A stretch of DNA of 64,000 nucleotides from Thauera sp. 2A1 (GCF_009469595.2 NZ_SSXV01000004.1:62001-126000), one strand, 5' to 3'. Shown: positions 17,339-25,862, numbered from the stretch's first letter. The notes: generated by a model not told the origin, from the sequence alone. Program-made: numbers and translations.

Positions 17339-18337
17339 TCAGGCGCGGCTGCGCTTCGCCAGCTCCACCACCGCCTGCATCACCGTCTCGATCGGCGTCG
17401 CCACGTCGTCCGACGGCACCACCGCTGGCGGCACCAGTTGCGGCAGCCATTCCTTGAGCCGCGCCGGATCCCCCGCAGTGATCTCCATCGCATCGGCCAG
17501 GCCGGCATAGAAGCCGGCCAGCAGGATCAGCCGCTGGCGGTCGCGCAGGAAGATCCGCACCAGCAGCACCACGATGACCGCGGCACCGACGCGGGCGACC
17601 GAACTGGCGATCAGCGCGTTGAGGTCTTCCGCGCGGCGCGTGTCCTGCTCCGCCACATCCCGCTCCGCCCCGGCCTTCGCCTGCGCGACATCCCGCTCCG
17701 CTTCCGCCCTGGCCTGGGCGATGTCGCGGTCCGCCCAGCCGCGCGCATCGTCCGCATTGGCGCGGATCTGTGCCACCTCGACGGCCGTCTCCTTGCGCAC
17801 CTGCTCCAGCGCAAGCGGATCGGCTTCATTGCCGAGGCGATTGCGCGCCTGTGCGGATGGCCGCGGCAGCACCACGTTGACGGAGGAAGGCCTGTCCATG
17901 CCCGACCGGGCGGCCCTTGCCGCGGGCGACGGGGGCGCGACCGCAACAGGCGGCGTCACGGATGCAGCGGGGCCGGCCGCCGCCCTGGCCGCGGGTGCCG
18001 GCGAACCGGAAGACGTGTCGGCAGCGCCCGGCTTCGGCGCCGCGGGTGCGCCGGCGGCGCGGCCGGGGCTCTGCCCCGGCTCGGCGGGCGCCGCCAGGTT
18101 GCGCAGCATGCGCATGGTGGATTGCTGCAGCAGCGCCTCGGCCTCGCGCTCGGCCGCCGTCTTGAACAGCGCGCCCGCAAGCCGGTCCGCCCCGGCGAAG
18201 ATCAGGATGCAGGCGGACAGCACGCCGATGATGATGCGCAGGTAGATAGTCGCGGTGTGCTCGTATTTCTGCGCGCGCTCGCGGTACTGCTCGGCAAGGC
18301 GCTTGACGTCGACACCGGCAGCGGCGGAAGTATCCAT
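17339..18337 (-). CDS. Hypothetical membrane protein with central coiled coil
   Basis: I do not recognise this 332-residue protein. It has a membrane helix near residues 32-50 (IYLRIIIGVLSACILIFAGA) and a long Pro/Ala-rich linker (about 85-150). A charged coiled-coil stretch follows (about 165-235, repeats of the type ERDVAQAKAGAERDVAEQD), then a second membrane helix (about 245-262, VAVGAAVIVVLLV-like). The C-terminus is short. The topology suggests a membrane-anchored scaffold or sensor. It is encoded alone upstream of the acetate-kinase fusion, about 115 bp away on the same strand. Confidence 0.6.
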   Translation of the reverse strand: MDTSAAAGVDVKRLAEQYRERAQKYEHTATIYLRIIIGVLSACILIFAGADRLAGALFKTAAEREAEALLQQSTMRMLRNLAAPAEPGQSPGRAAGAPAAPKPGAADTSSGSPAPAARAAAGPAASVTPPVAVAPPSPAARAARSGMDRPSSVNVVLPRPSAQARNRLGNEADPLALEQVRKETAVEVAQIRANADDARGWADRDIAQARAEAERDVAQAKAGAERDVAEQDTRRAEDLNALIASSVARVGAAVIVVLLVRIFLRDRQRLILLAGFYAGLADAMEITAGDPARLKEWLPQLVPPAVVPSDDVATPIETVMQAVVELAKRSRA

Positions 18338-18489
18338 GGCGGCCCCTGGGCAGGAAACAGGCGAGCTCCGCCGTCGACCTGCTGCTGCCGGGCCGTGACG
18401 AAGCCATCAGGGCTCAGACTAGCCGCTCGCGCCCCCGCCGCCAAATGCAGCGTGCACAGGCACCCATCGCCGACGCCACGCCGACGCCT

Positions 18490-18702
18490 TCAGCGCGGCG
18501 TTCCCCCCACCGACTTGGCGCCTTCCTCGATCTCCAGCCCCCAGTCGCCATACTCGTACCAGTCCTCGCCCAGCAACTCGATCGGATGCTGCGTGCGCCC
18601 CGACCCGTTGCCGCAGCCGAGCGAATCCACCGGGCAGTATTTGTCGCAGCCCCAGCAGATGCGCTCGGGGTTCTTGGGATGGAGCGGGAACTTCTTGGCC
18701 AT
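18490..18702 (-). CDS. DUF3079 family protein
   Basis: A 70-residue protein with the family core KKFPLHPKNPERICWGCDKY and CGNGSGRTQHP, plus ELLGEDWYEYGDW. Three or four cysteines (CWGC, C, C) could bind a metal; function is unknown. The ATG at 18702 begins the family-typical sequence MAKKFPLHP; the longer upstream frame is not conserved-looking. Confidence 0.85.
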   Translation of the reverse strand: MAKKFPLHPKNPERICWGCDKYCPVDSLGCGNGSGRTQHPIELLGEDWYEYGDWGLEIEEGAKSVGGTPR

Positions 18703-19151
18703 GGTCAGCGCTGCAGGAGCGGAAGAGATCGGATACCCGACAAGATTACTCGGCTTTTTCGCACCGCCCTTGACCTGCCTCAAGTCTGGCGCGCAACGCG
18801 GACTTCGGCGAAGGTGCTGCGGCATCCCTTGACTGCAACCCCGTCAGCTTATCGATCGCGGCATTTCGAAACCTGCCGTTGAATGAATTGCTGCTTCTCG
18901 GCCTTTGCGGTCATGCGGTGGCCGCCGGTGTCCGGCTGGTTTAGATTGAGCACTTGCCGCAGCCCATCAGGGCCTGCTGATCGATTCGATTCGGCACAAT
19001 GCGCTTGAGCACGAGCTTTCCTCAACGTAACCTGCACAGGTATATATCGGCGGGCAATCTGATCCGCGGACGTTTTGGTGCGTGCGCACAACAGCCTGAT
19101 GTTCCGACATGGGATTGCAAGAAGGCGTAAAACCGATAAGCGAGTCGGGGG
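18703..19151. other. Intergenic entry into a low-GC segment
   Basis: About 450 bases with no supportable gene. Base composition visibly drops from about 18,850 onward (for example TATATATC near 19040), marking the left side of an accessory segment. Frames on either strand show no recognisable domains. Confidence 0.5.
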
Positions 19152-19280
19152 CTCGTTAATGGGAATGTCTACAAATGGATTGATCAGTTGGCCCTGCTTG
19201 GCCATAGGAACTGTCACTGCTGGGTGTTCAAGCAGGAAGAAGTGGATGAGTGGGTTCGTTCCAGTGGATTTGCCGAATAA
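19152..19280 (+). pseudogene. Remnant of an excisionase/MerR-like helix-turn-helix protein
   Basis: The plus-strand frame reads NGNVYKWIDQLALLGHRNCH, then CWVFKQEEVDEWVRSSGFAE and a stop at 19278-19280. This is the C-terminal half of the xis-like HTH_17 domain (consensus VYKWI..G-iPahrvGr-WrFkk-EvdeWv). In-frame TAA lies just upstream and no start codon precedes the conserved part, so the N-terminal half is gone. Such small HTH genes usually accompany integrases or restriction/defence loci. Confidence 0.6.
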
Positions 19281-19379
19281 TCGGATAAACTTTAATCATG
19301 CTTGTGCCGATTTGCTCGCATGCAGACGCACCGATCAGTCTAATCGGGACAACGCAAAAAGCGCTCTGAGAAAAATGAC

Positions 19380-20588
19380 ATGCAAAGACTAACTGACCAC
19401 GAGCTGCTCGCACTACTAGATGACGTCGAGTCTGACTGCGCGGAACGCAAGGAATCCTTCAAGGGGGATATCCCAAAGAAGGCACGCCAAGCAGTTTGCG
19501 CCTTTGCGAACGATTTGCCCGGTCACAATCGGCCGGGAGTCTTGTTCATTGGAGTCAAGGATAACGGCGAGCCGAGTGGGCTGGAAGTAACGGACCAGTT
19601 ACTGATGTCGCTCGCCGATATGAAAACGGATGGCAATATCCTCCCTCTACCCGTTCTATCAGTGGAGAAGCGCGCACTGAAAGGGGCAGAGATTGCCGTT
19701 GTGACGGTCATGCCTTCCGACATGCCCCCCGTGAAGTACGACGGGCGTATCTGGATTCGCACCGGTCCCCGTCGCGCGCTCGCGAACGAGCAGGAAGAGC
19801 GCATTCTTAATGAGAGACGCCGCTACAAGAACCTGCCTTTCGACATCTACCCCGTACCGACAGCAAAGCTCGCCGACCTTTCGAGGAGCATCTTCGAGAA
19901 CGAGTACTTACCACAGGCCTTTGCAGAGGACGTGCTCGAGGCCAATGGGCGCAGCTATGAAGAGCGGCTTGCTTCATGTCGCATGATAGTCTCCCCTGCG
20001 GATACGACTCCAACCCTCATGGGTTTGCTGGCAATCGGAAAGAGTCCTCAGGATTTCCTGCCAGGAGCTTATATCCAGTTTCTGAGAATTGATGGAACCG
20101 AGCTTGCTGACCCCATCATTGACGAAGAAGAAATCGGCGGCGGGATCGTAGAGATGCTTCGACGCGCCGAGGAGAAGCTCAAGGCCCACAATCGGACAGC
20201 GATCGATATCACTACTTCAGCCACCCATCAAATTGATATACCGTACCCCCAAGTGGCTCTTCAGCAGATCCTATACAACGCGGTGCTCCACCGCGTTTAC
20301 GAAAGAACCAACACGCCCATTCGGGTGTATTGGTTTAATGATCGTATTGAGATAAACAGCCCCGGCGGCCCTTACGGCAATGTCACCAATGAGAATTTCG
20401 GCAGGCCAGGCATCACCGACTACCGGAACCCGAACATTGCTGATGTTTTGAAGACCTTCGGATTTGTTCAATCGTTTGGTCGAGGCATCGCAACTGCGCG
20501 CCGTGTCATGGAAGCGAATGGCAATCCGCCTCCAGAGTTCGAGACCAATCAGAGCGCCGTGGTCTGCCTACTGAGAAGAAAATCGTGA
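19380..20588 (+). CDS. Schlafen/AlbA_2-domain protein with GHKL-like C-terminus
   Basis: A 402-residue COG2865-type protein. The N-terminal AlbA_2 (Schlafen core-like) domain spans about residues 15-130: CAERKESFK, CAFANDLP, GVLFIGVKDNGEPSGLEV, PVKYDGRIWIRTGP. The C-terminal part (about 265-395) resembles the GHKL-like ATP-binding module of this family (LYNAVLHRVYERTNTPIRV, FNDRIEINSPGGPYG, QSFGRGIATARR). The AlbA_2 domain is linked to nucleic-acid binding or cleavage, and many members serve phage defence or regulation. The gene overlaps the ParA-like gene by four bases (GTGA), so the pair acts together. Composition is AT-richer than the flanks, a sign of transfer. The exact function is unknown. 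Confidence 0.8.
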   Translation: MQRLTDHELLALLDDVESDCAERKESFKGDIPKKARQAVCAFANDLPGHNRPGVLFIGVKDNGEPSGLEVTDQLLMSLADMKTDGNILPLPVLSVEKRALKGAEIAVVTVMPSDMPPVKYDGRIWIRTGPRRALANEQEERILNERRRYKNLPFDIYPVPTAKLADLSRSIFENEYLPQAFAEDVLEANGRSYEERLASCRMIVSPADTTPTLMGLLAIGKSPQDFLPGAYIQFLRIDGTELADPIIDEEEIGGGIVEMLRRAEEKLKAHNRTAIDITTSATHQIDIPYPQVALQQILYNAVLHRVYERTNTPIRVYWFNDRIEINSPGGPYGNVTNENFGRPGITDYRNPNIADVLKTFGFVQSFGRGIATARRVMEANGNPPPEFETNQSAVVCLLRRKS

Positions 20589-21601
20589 GCACACCTGTAC
20601 TTACCTTCTTTAATAACAAGGGAGGGGTCGGCAAGACCTCCCTTATTTATCACTTGGCTTGGATGTTTGCGAGCCTCCGTAAGCGCGTGGTGATCGTAGA
20701 CTTGGATCCTCAAGCGAACCTGACGGCCGCCTTTCTGGAGGAAGACAGGATTGAACAGCTTTGGAACGAGCGTCGACCCGGCTCAACCATTTTTCAATGC
20801 GTCAAGCCGCTAACAGGGGTTGGAGACATTAGTCCCCCCGTTTTGCAGAATATAGTTACCGACCTGTATTTGCTGCCAGGTGACGTCGCCTTGTCGAGTT
20901 TCGAAGATGCGCTTTCGGCCGAATGGCCGAGCAGTATGGGAGACAATAATCTCTACCGCCCCATGCGCATCCTTACGTCTTTCTGGCAGGTCATGCAAAT
21001 GGCGGCGGACAAGGTTGAGGCTGACATGCTTCTTGTGGATATTGGTCCGAATTTGGGAGCGATCAATCGTTCGGTACTGCTGGCAACGGACTATGTAGCC
21101 ATCCCCCTCGGAGCCGATCTCTTTTCCCTGCAAGGGCTGAGCAATTTGGGGCCAACGCTGAAGAGCTGGAAGAGCCTTTGGCAGAAGCGACTGGATAACT
21201 GGCGCGCTAGTCCGGATAGTTCCCTGCACCCGGACTTCCATTTACCTGCCGGCAGGATGCTGCCGATTGGCTATTTGTGCCAGCAACATGGGGTTAGGCT
21301 TGATCGCCCGGTACGAGCCTACGACAAATGGGTGCAGCGTATTCCGTCCGTTTATCGAACGGCTGTGCTGGGCGAAGGGCCGGTAGAGAACATGAAGCAG
21401 GAGGAGGACCCATACTGCCTTGCAACCATAAAGCACTACCGCAGCCTGATCCCTATGGGGCAGGAATATCGCAAGCCCATCTTCAATCTCACCTCAGCGG
21501 ACGGTGCAATCGGCAGTCACGCTAATGCAGTCTTAGACGCTAGGAAGGATTTCAAGAAACTTGCTGGAAGGATTGCTGAAAAAATTGGTGTTGAGTTGTG
21601 A
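20585..21601 (+). CDS. ParA/MinD-family P-loop ATPase coupled to the AlbA_2 protein
   Basis: A 338-residue ATPase with a deviant Walker A at the N-terminus (FFNNKGGVGKTSLIYHLAW), a switch I region VIVDLDPQANLT and Walker B-like MLLVDIGPNLGAIN. It starts with GTG overlapping the previous stop. There is no ParB gene or visible parS-type repeats, so ordinary plasmid partition is unlikely. ParA-like ATPases of this length (AAA_31) also occur in defence and mobile-element maintenance modules. The pairing with a Schlafen-type protein suggests an ATP-gated two-component system; this is inference. Low GC matches its partner. Confidence 0.8.
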   Translation: MSTPVLTFFNNKGGVGKTSLIYHLAWMFASLRKRVVIVDLDPQANLTAAFLEEDRIEQLWNERRPGSTIFQCVKPLTGVGDISPPVLQNIVTDLYLLPGDVALSSFEDALSAEWPSSMGDNNLYRPMRILTSFWQVMQMAADKVEADMLLVDIGPNLGAINRSVLLATDYVAIPLGADLFSLQGLSNLGPTLKSWKSLWQKRLDNWRASPDSSLHPDFHLPAGRMLPIGYLCQQHGVRLDRPVRAYDKWVQRIPSVYRTAVLGEGPVENMKQEEDPYCLATIKHYRSLIPMGQEYRKPIFNLTSADGAIGSHANAVLDARKDFKKLAGRIAEKIGVEL

Positions 21602-21942
21602 CAGTTCCGGGGCGGCCTTGCGGAACATCGACGGCACTTGAACCGCAATTTTTCTCCGCAACGTGCAGAGAACTCCTTCTCATCGCCGATACCCGGCCAT
21701 CCGCACCTGATGCTTGCTATACGGCGGCAGTGGGTCATGAAGCCGCCGCTTGCTTGACTGGTTGTGACCTACCGCTCTGGCCGAGGAATTCTCAGTGGTC
21801 GGGCTGTCCAAGTGACTGCTGTATCCAGAAACCTCCCGCTGGATAGGCAAACCCACGAAAAACGTGAGTCGCATACCGGCCTGCACAGCCATCGCTGTCC
21901 ACCCACCAAAACTATCCGACCGGAACCCACCTGTCGTTCCCG
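21602..21942. other. Non-coding interval after the ParA-like gene
   Basis: About 340 bases without a recognisable gene on either strand. It separates the low-GC gene pair from the palindromic repeat at 21943. A 115-codon minus-strand frame crosses it but has no SD or domain. Confidence 0.4.
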
Positions 21943-22032
21943 GATGCTTGTGGGGTATTCCTGGAGAGGCGAGGACTGTCCGAGCCCGCAGGGCGAGTTC
22001 CGCAGCCTCGGAAGGAATACCCCGCAAGCATC
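21943..22032 (+). repeat. Dispersed palindromic repeat, copy A
   Basis: Outer arms GATGCTTGTGGGGTATTCC (21943-21961) and GGAATACCCCGCAAGCATC (22014-22032) are almost perfectly complementary. The core between them contains GCGAGGACTGTC, then GGGCGAGTTCCGCAGCC. The same core occurs at 49986-50077 (inverted) and 50125-50213. It looks like a REP/MITE-type intergenic element without coding capacity. Confidence 0.8.
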
Positions 22033-22168
22033 CCCACCGCGAGCGTCACGCGGCGGGGGTTCTCTCACTTTTCTGCCCCACCAAACTATGCTGACGGATT
22101 TTGCCCCGGATCGATTCGCAGCGCTGGCGAACCGGTTGCCTCACATCGGCAAATAAGACGCTCACAGC

Positions 22169-22497
22169 TCAGCGCACCCAGCGGCGCGCATCCTTCAGTA
22201 GCAACAGCAATTGCTGCTCGCGCAGCGGCGAGGCGATGAAGCCGAACCGGGTGTAGAACCTCGACGCTTCCGCGTCGATGGGGTGAGTCAGCATCGCACG
22301 GATGCCAGCCTGTCGACGGTCAGGCTGAACTAGCCAGCCACACGGTCATAATGGCCCACCACGAAGATCTTGGCCGATCCGCTGCCTTGAGCCTGTCGCG
22401 CGTGGCGCAGCAGCCAGTCGTTAAGTGCGGGCTTTCCACAGTCGAACCCCTCCAGCCGGTGCCGTGCGCCCAGCGGTTCAGGTGCGCGCACACTCAC
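22169..22497 (-). pseudogene. TacT-like GNAT acetyltransferase toxin, centre deleted
   Basis: The minus strand begins with GTG overlapping the antitoxin stop and encodes VSVRAPEPLGARHRLEGFDC and GKPALNDWLLRHARQAQGSG, the N-terminus of DUF1778-partnered GNAT toxins. The conserved YFSLTV position reads TAG (stop), then FSLTV. The sequence then jumps in another frame to QAGIRAMLTHPIDAEASRFY, TRFGFIASPLREQQ and a normal C-terminus ending at 22169. About 80 residues including the acetyl-CoA-binding core are missing. The toxin cannot be functional. Confidence 0.8.
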
Positions 22498-22787
22498 TTC
22501 GCGTCCCAGGGCGCCTTGCGCGAGAACAGCTCACGCAACCCCTCGTTGGGCTGCTCGGGCTGCTCCAGCAGATCCATCAACGCCTGGTACTCGCTGCCCG
22601 AGACCATGAACAGGCGCTGCTCCAGCAGGGTCTGCTCGGCGGCCAGGCACGCGCTGTCGAGGATGAATTCGGTGAGGGATTTGTGCGCCACCTCGGCGGC
22701 ACGGCGCAGCACCGCCTCCTGTTCCGGCGTGGCGCGCAACCCAAGGCGTGCGGATCGGGCAGCAGGTGAAGATGCGGTGGCAGCCAT
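22494..22787 (-). CDS. DUF1778 (TacA-like) antitoxin, now without a working toxin
   Basis: A 97-residue ribbon-helix-helix antitoxin: ARLGLRATPEQEAVLRRAAE, then SLTEFILDSACLAAEQTLLE and a C-terminal toxin-binding tail. It normally neutralises a GNAT toxin that acetylates aminoacyl-tRNA, and represses its own operon. The reading frame is intact and overlaps the toxin pseudogene start. Because the toxin is broken it is an orphan, though it could still bind DNA or cross-protect against related toxins. Confidence 0.85.
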   Translation of the reverse strand: MAATASSPAARSARLGLRATPEQEAVLRRAAEVAHKSLTEFILDSACLAAEQTLLEQRLFMVSGSEYQALMDLLEQPEQPNEGLRELFSRKAPWDAK

Positions 22788-22799
22788 GAGGGAATCTCG

Positions 22800-23083
22800 C
22801 TAATTGCCTGGATCTGACGTGGCGCTCACATAGCGCCGCAGATCCTTGATGAGCAGGAAGAGGTGGAGCGGGTCCGAAGGGGCGTCGATGAAGTCGAAAT
22901 GCTGATAGAAGGCGCGAGCCTTCTCGTCCTTGGCATGAACGGGCCGACGTGGATCGCAGCAGCGCTCGGCCGCTGGCTGGCAAGCGCGACGCGCGTCAGG
23001 AACCGGGTCAAGGCGGGTTCACTGCACACGAAGGCGTCGACCGCGTGCCAGCGGTCGGGCTTCGCGATCCTGAAAACTGTCAT
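22800..23083 (-). pseudogene. Second GNAT toxin remnant, centre deleted
   Basis: The N-terminal piece MTVFRIAKPDRWHAVDAFVC then SEPALTRFLTRVALASQ matches the start of another family of DUF1778-partnered GNAT toxins. About 45 codons in, the frame changes and the sequence resumes with HAKDEKARAFYQHFDFIDAP then DPLHLFLLIKDLRRYV, the C-terminal end. The middle (about 80-90 residues, including the acetyl-CoA loop) is absent. The ATG overlaps the stop of the antitoxin remnant. Confidence 0.75.
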
Positions 23084-23283
23084 TCCGGCGCGCTGGCTTC
23101 AAAGACGCTTGGGGTCGTGAGCAGTTTGCCGGTGCGTGGCAGTTCGCGGGTGGGCGCATCCAGCGCGGCAATGACGGCCTCCCACTTTTCCGCATCGAGA
23201 CCGAAATGCCGGCGCATCGCCAAGGCTTCTTCGGCTCGTGTCTGCGCACTGTCCAGCACGAATTCGCTGACCGATCTGCGCGT
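23080..23283 (-). pseudogene. Second DUF1778 antitoxin, N-terminus lost
   Basis: The frame carries RRSVSEFVLDSAQTRAEEAL and FGLDAEKWEAVIAALDAP, which is the C-terminal two-thirds of a DUF1778 antitoxin. The usual RHH N-terminus (R.T.EQK.LI..AA) is missing and unrelated sequence precedes it. With the DNA-binding strand gone it cannot work as a repressor. Confidence 0.7.
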
Positions 23284-23329
23284 CACGTAAGCGCCCGGCG
23301 CGCCGGGGTTCCTCTGCCTGAAAGAACCG

Positions 23330-24214
23330 CTACACATGATCAGGCCGCCCCTGCAGCTTGTCCTGCGTGCGCGTGGCGAAGTCGCTGGCGTCGTGGCGCT
23401 CGTGCAACTGCTCTTCCAGCGGCCCATTGACGCGGTTGACCATGCGGCCGCGCTTCACTGCCGGGCGTTCGGCGATCTCGTTGGCCCAGCGCAGCACATG
23501 GGTGTAGTCGGACACCTGCAGGAACTCGCCGGCATCGTAGAGCAGGCCGCGCGCGAGGTTGCCGTACCACGGCCAGATGGCGATGTCGGCGATCGTGTAT
23601 TCGTCGCCCGCCACATAGGGGCTCTCGGCCAGGCGGCGGTCCAGCACATCCATCTGACGCTTCGCCTCCATCGCGAAACGGTCGATGGCGTACTCGATCT
23701 TCTCCGGCGCGTAGGCGTAGAAATGGCCGAAACCGCCGCCAAGGTAGGGCGCGCTGCCCATCTGCCAGAACAGCCAGGACAGGCACTCGGCACGCTTGGC
23801 GGGATCGGTCGGCACGAAAGCGCCGAACTTCTCCGCCAGATACAGCAGGATGGCGCCGGACTCGAACACCCGCACCGGCTGCGGCCCGCTGCAATCGACC
23901 AGCGCCGGGATCTTGGAGTTCGGATTCACCTCGACGAAGCCGCTGCCGAACTGGTCGCCCTCGCCGATGCGGATCAGCCAGGCATCGTATTCCGCGCCGG
24001 CATGGCCCGCGGCCAGCAATTCCTCCAGCATCACGCCGACCTTGACGCCGTTGGGCGTGGCCAGCGAATACAACTGCAGCGGATGGCGGCCGCGCGGCAG
24101 CGCGCGCTCGTGCGTGGGGCCGGCGATCGGCCGGTTGATGCTGGCGAACTGGCCGCCGCTGGGCTTGTTCCAGGTCCACACCTTGGGCGGGACGTACTGC
24201 GACGAATCGGACAT
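23330..24214 (-). CDS. yghU: YghU-type glutathione S-transferase / disulfide-bond oxidoreductase
   Basis: A 294-residue GST of the Nu class (YghU). It has the long N-terminal arm (YVPPKVWTWNKPSGGQFASI), the GSH-binding thioredoxin-like domain (LYSLATPNGVKVGVMLEELL, VNPNSKIPALVD, ESGAILLYLAEKF) and an all-helical C-terminal domain (MGSAPYLGGGFGHFYAYAPE, YTIADIAIWPWYGN). It likely reduces disulfides or organic peroxides with two bound glutathiones. It is separated from the toxin-antitoxin remnants by about 45 bases and marks the return to core sequence. Confidence 0.93.
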   Translation of the reverse strand: MSDSSQYVPPKVWTWNKPSGGQFASINRPIAGPTHERALPRGRHPLQLYSLATPNGVKVGVMLEELLAAGHAGAEYDAWLIRIGEGDQFGSGFVEVNPNSKIPALVDCSGPQPVRVFESGAILLYLAEKFGAFVPTDPAKRAECLSWLFWQMGSAPYLGGGFGHFYAYAPEKIEYAIDRFAMEAKRQMDVLDRRLAESPYVAGDEYTIADIAIWPWYGNLARGLLYDAGEFLQVSDYTHVLRWANEIAERPAVKRGRMVNRVNGPLEEQLHERHDASDFATRTQDKLQGRPDHV

Positions 24215-24255
24215 GAGCTGACCTCGCGAAACGTTGTCGGAAACCTGCATGGTAG

Positions 24256-24849
24256 TCAGGAAGGGTGGCCGCGTGCGAACGATGGCAGATCGTCCGGCCG
24301 ATCGATGTCCATCAGCACGCCCGCGTCGTCCACCGCGCAGCTCACCAGTTGCTGGCGATGCTCGCGCACGATGTCGCGCCCGCCCTGGTCGCCGGCGAGG
24401 GCGGACAGCGGCGCCAGCCACTCGCGCGAGAAGCCGACCGGATGCCCGCGCCGCCCCTGGAATTCCGTGGCGGCAAGGCTCGCACCCGCGCGCAAGGCTG
24501 CAGCGACCGCGCGATGGCTGGCGGGCCGGATGAAAGGCATGTCGGCCAGCGCCACCACCCAGCCTGCCGCCTCGCGCGTGGCCCGCACCGCGGCCGCGAG
24601 GCTGTGGCCCATGCCGCCGTCGGCATCGGGCGCGATGACGAGCTCGGCACCCTCGGCTTCGAGCAGGGCGGCCAGCGGCTGGCGAGCGGCGCGCAGCACC
24701 ACGACCAGCCGGTCGCATGCCGGGCGCAGGTTCGCCGCGGCCACCAGCGCCATCGGCCGGCCGTCGGCCAGGGGGAACATCAGCTTGTCGCTGCCGAAGC
24801 GGCGGCCCGCACCGGCGGCGAGCAGGATGCCGACGATGTCGTCCGCCAT
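24256..24849 (-). CDS. mocA: Molybdenum cofactor cytidylyltransferase-like protein (MocA)
   Basis: A 197-residue NTP-transferase with the nucleotide-binding motif GILLAAGAGRRFGSDKLMFP, the metal-binding VVALADMPFI and the substrate loop FQGRRGHPVGF. This is the MocA/MobA-like fold that attaches CMP to molybdopterin for xanthine-dehydrogenase-family enzymes. The start lies two bases after the xdhC stop, so it belongs to the iorA-iorB-xdhC-mocA operon, which supplies the cofactor for the IorB-type subunit. Confidence 0.9.
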   Translation of the reverse strand: MADDIVGILLAAGAGRRFGSDKLMFPLADGRPMALVAAANLRPACDRLVVVLRAARQPLAALLEAEGAELVIAPDADGGMGHSLAAAVRATREAAGWVVALADMPFIRPASHRAVAAALRAGASLAATEFQGRRGHPVGFSREWLAPLSALAGDQGGRDIVREHRQQLVSCAVDDAGVLMDIDRPDDLPSFARGHPS

Positions 24850-24851
24850 CC

Positions 24852-25862
24852 TCAGCTTCCCACCACCACTGTCGACGCATTGGCGGACAACGGCTCTGCG
24901 AACGGCAGCATGCGCGTCGACACGCCGTTCCGCACCGCGGTCAGCTCGGCGACGATGGCGACCGCGATCTCGGGCGGCGTGCGGCTGCCGATAGGCAGCC
25001 CCACCGGCCCGTGCAGGCGATCCACTTCAGCCTGCGTCAGGTCGAAATGCTGCAGCAGGCGCTCGCGCCGGCGCCGGTTGTTGAGCACCGAGCCCAGCGC
25101 GCCGACGTAGAAGGCGGGCGATTTCAGGGCCTCGAGCAGCACCATGTCGTCCAGCCGGGGGTCGTGGGTGAGCGCGACCACCGCGCTGTGCGGGTCGAGC
25201 CGGAGTTCGAGCGCGACGTCGTCGGGCATGCCGGCGACCAGCGTCGCGCCGGGCACGCTCCACTGCGCGGCGTATTCCTCGCGCGGGTCGCAGACGAACA
25301 CCTGGTAATCCAGCGCCTGCGCCATGGGCGCGAGATAGCTCGAGATCTGCCCGGCGCCGACGATCAGCAGGCGCCAGGCCGGGCCGTGCACGGTGGTGAG
25401 CGTGCGGCCGTCCCACTGCACGCGGTCACCCGCGGCGGCCGGCGCGACGCGGTTGCCCGGCTCGCCCACCGTCACGCTGCGCCGCATGCGCTCGCCACCG
25501 GCGATGCCGGCCGCCAGCGCGTCGAGCGCCGCGAGATCCGGCTGCGCTTCGATCACCAGTTCCATGCTGCCGCCGCAGGGCAGGCCGTAGCGGCGCGCCT
25601 CGTCCTGGGTGACGCCGCAGGCCTGCACGAAAGGCGCGCCCGCCGCGAATCCGCCACCCCGCATGCGCTCGATCAGCTCCGCTTCGAGGCAGCCGCCGGA
25701 GACCGAGCCCTGCACCGCGCCGTCCTCGCGCAGCGCCATCCACGAGCCCGCCGGCCGCGGCGCCGAACCCCAGGTGCGCGCCACGGTGACGAGGGCGAAA
25801 CGCTGCCCCGCGGCGGCCCAGCGCCTTGCGGCGTCCAGGACCTGGCCGTCGGTGCTGTGCAT
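24852..25862 (-). CDS. xdhC: XdhC/CoxI-family molybdenum hydroxylase maturation protein
   Basis: A 336-residue protein with the XdhC N-terminal domain (VTVARTWGSAPRPAGSWMAL, VQGSVSGGCLEAELIERM) and a C-terminal Rossmann-type domain (RLLIVGAGQISSYLAPMAQA, VVALTHDPRLDDMVLLEAL). Such proteins protect sulfurated Mo cofactor and insert it into hydroxylases. The ATG at 25862 begins 16 bases after the iorB stop. The longer upstream frame overlaps iorB and is rejected. Confidence 0.92.
   Translation of the reverse strand: MHSTDGQVLDAARRWAAAGQRFALVTVARTWGSAPRPAGSWMALREDGAVQGSVSGGCLEAELIERMRGGGFAAGAPFVQACGVTQDEARRYGLPCGGSMELVIEAQPDLAALDALAAGIAGGERMRRSVTVGEPGNRVAPAAAGDRVQWDGRTLTTVHGPAWRLLIVGAGQISSYLAPMAQALDYQVFVCDPREEYAAQWSVPGATLVAGMPDDVALELRLDPHSAVVALTHDPRLDDMVLLEALKSPAFYVGALGSVLNNRRRRERLLQHFDLTQAEVDRLHGPVGLPIGSRTPPEIAVAIVAELTAVRNGVSTRMLPFAEPLSANASTVVVGS

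Noticed and set aside
14676..17510. 944-codon plus-strand frame opposite the acetate-kinase fusion
   Set aside because: It mirrors the real gene on the other strand, has low-complexity His/Arg/Ala-rich sequence and no domain. A codon-bias shadow in high-GC DNA.
18849..19217. 122-codon minus-strand frame left of the AlbA_2 gene
   Set aside because: No SD, no domain, and it runs over the HTH remnant on the plus strand, which is better supported.
19075..19392. 105-codon plus-strand frame before the AlbA_2 gene
   Set aside because: It covers the HTH remnant in a different frame; only the other frame gives recognisable HTH sequence.
20585..21601. Plasmid partition locus
   Set aside because: The ParA-like gene has an AlbA_2 partner instead of ParB, and no parS-like repeats or replication gene are near.
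21680..22027. 115-codon minus-strand frame after the ParA-like gene
   Set aside because: It runs into the palindromic repeat, has no SD and no similarity I can see.
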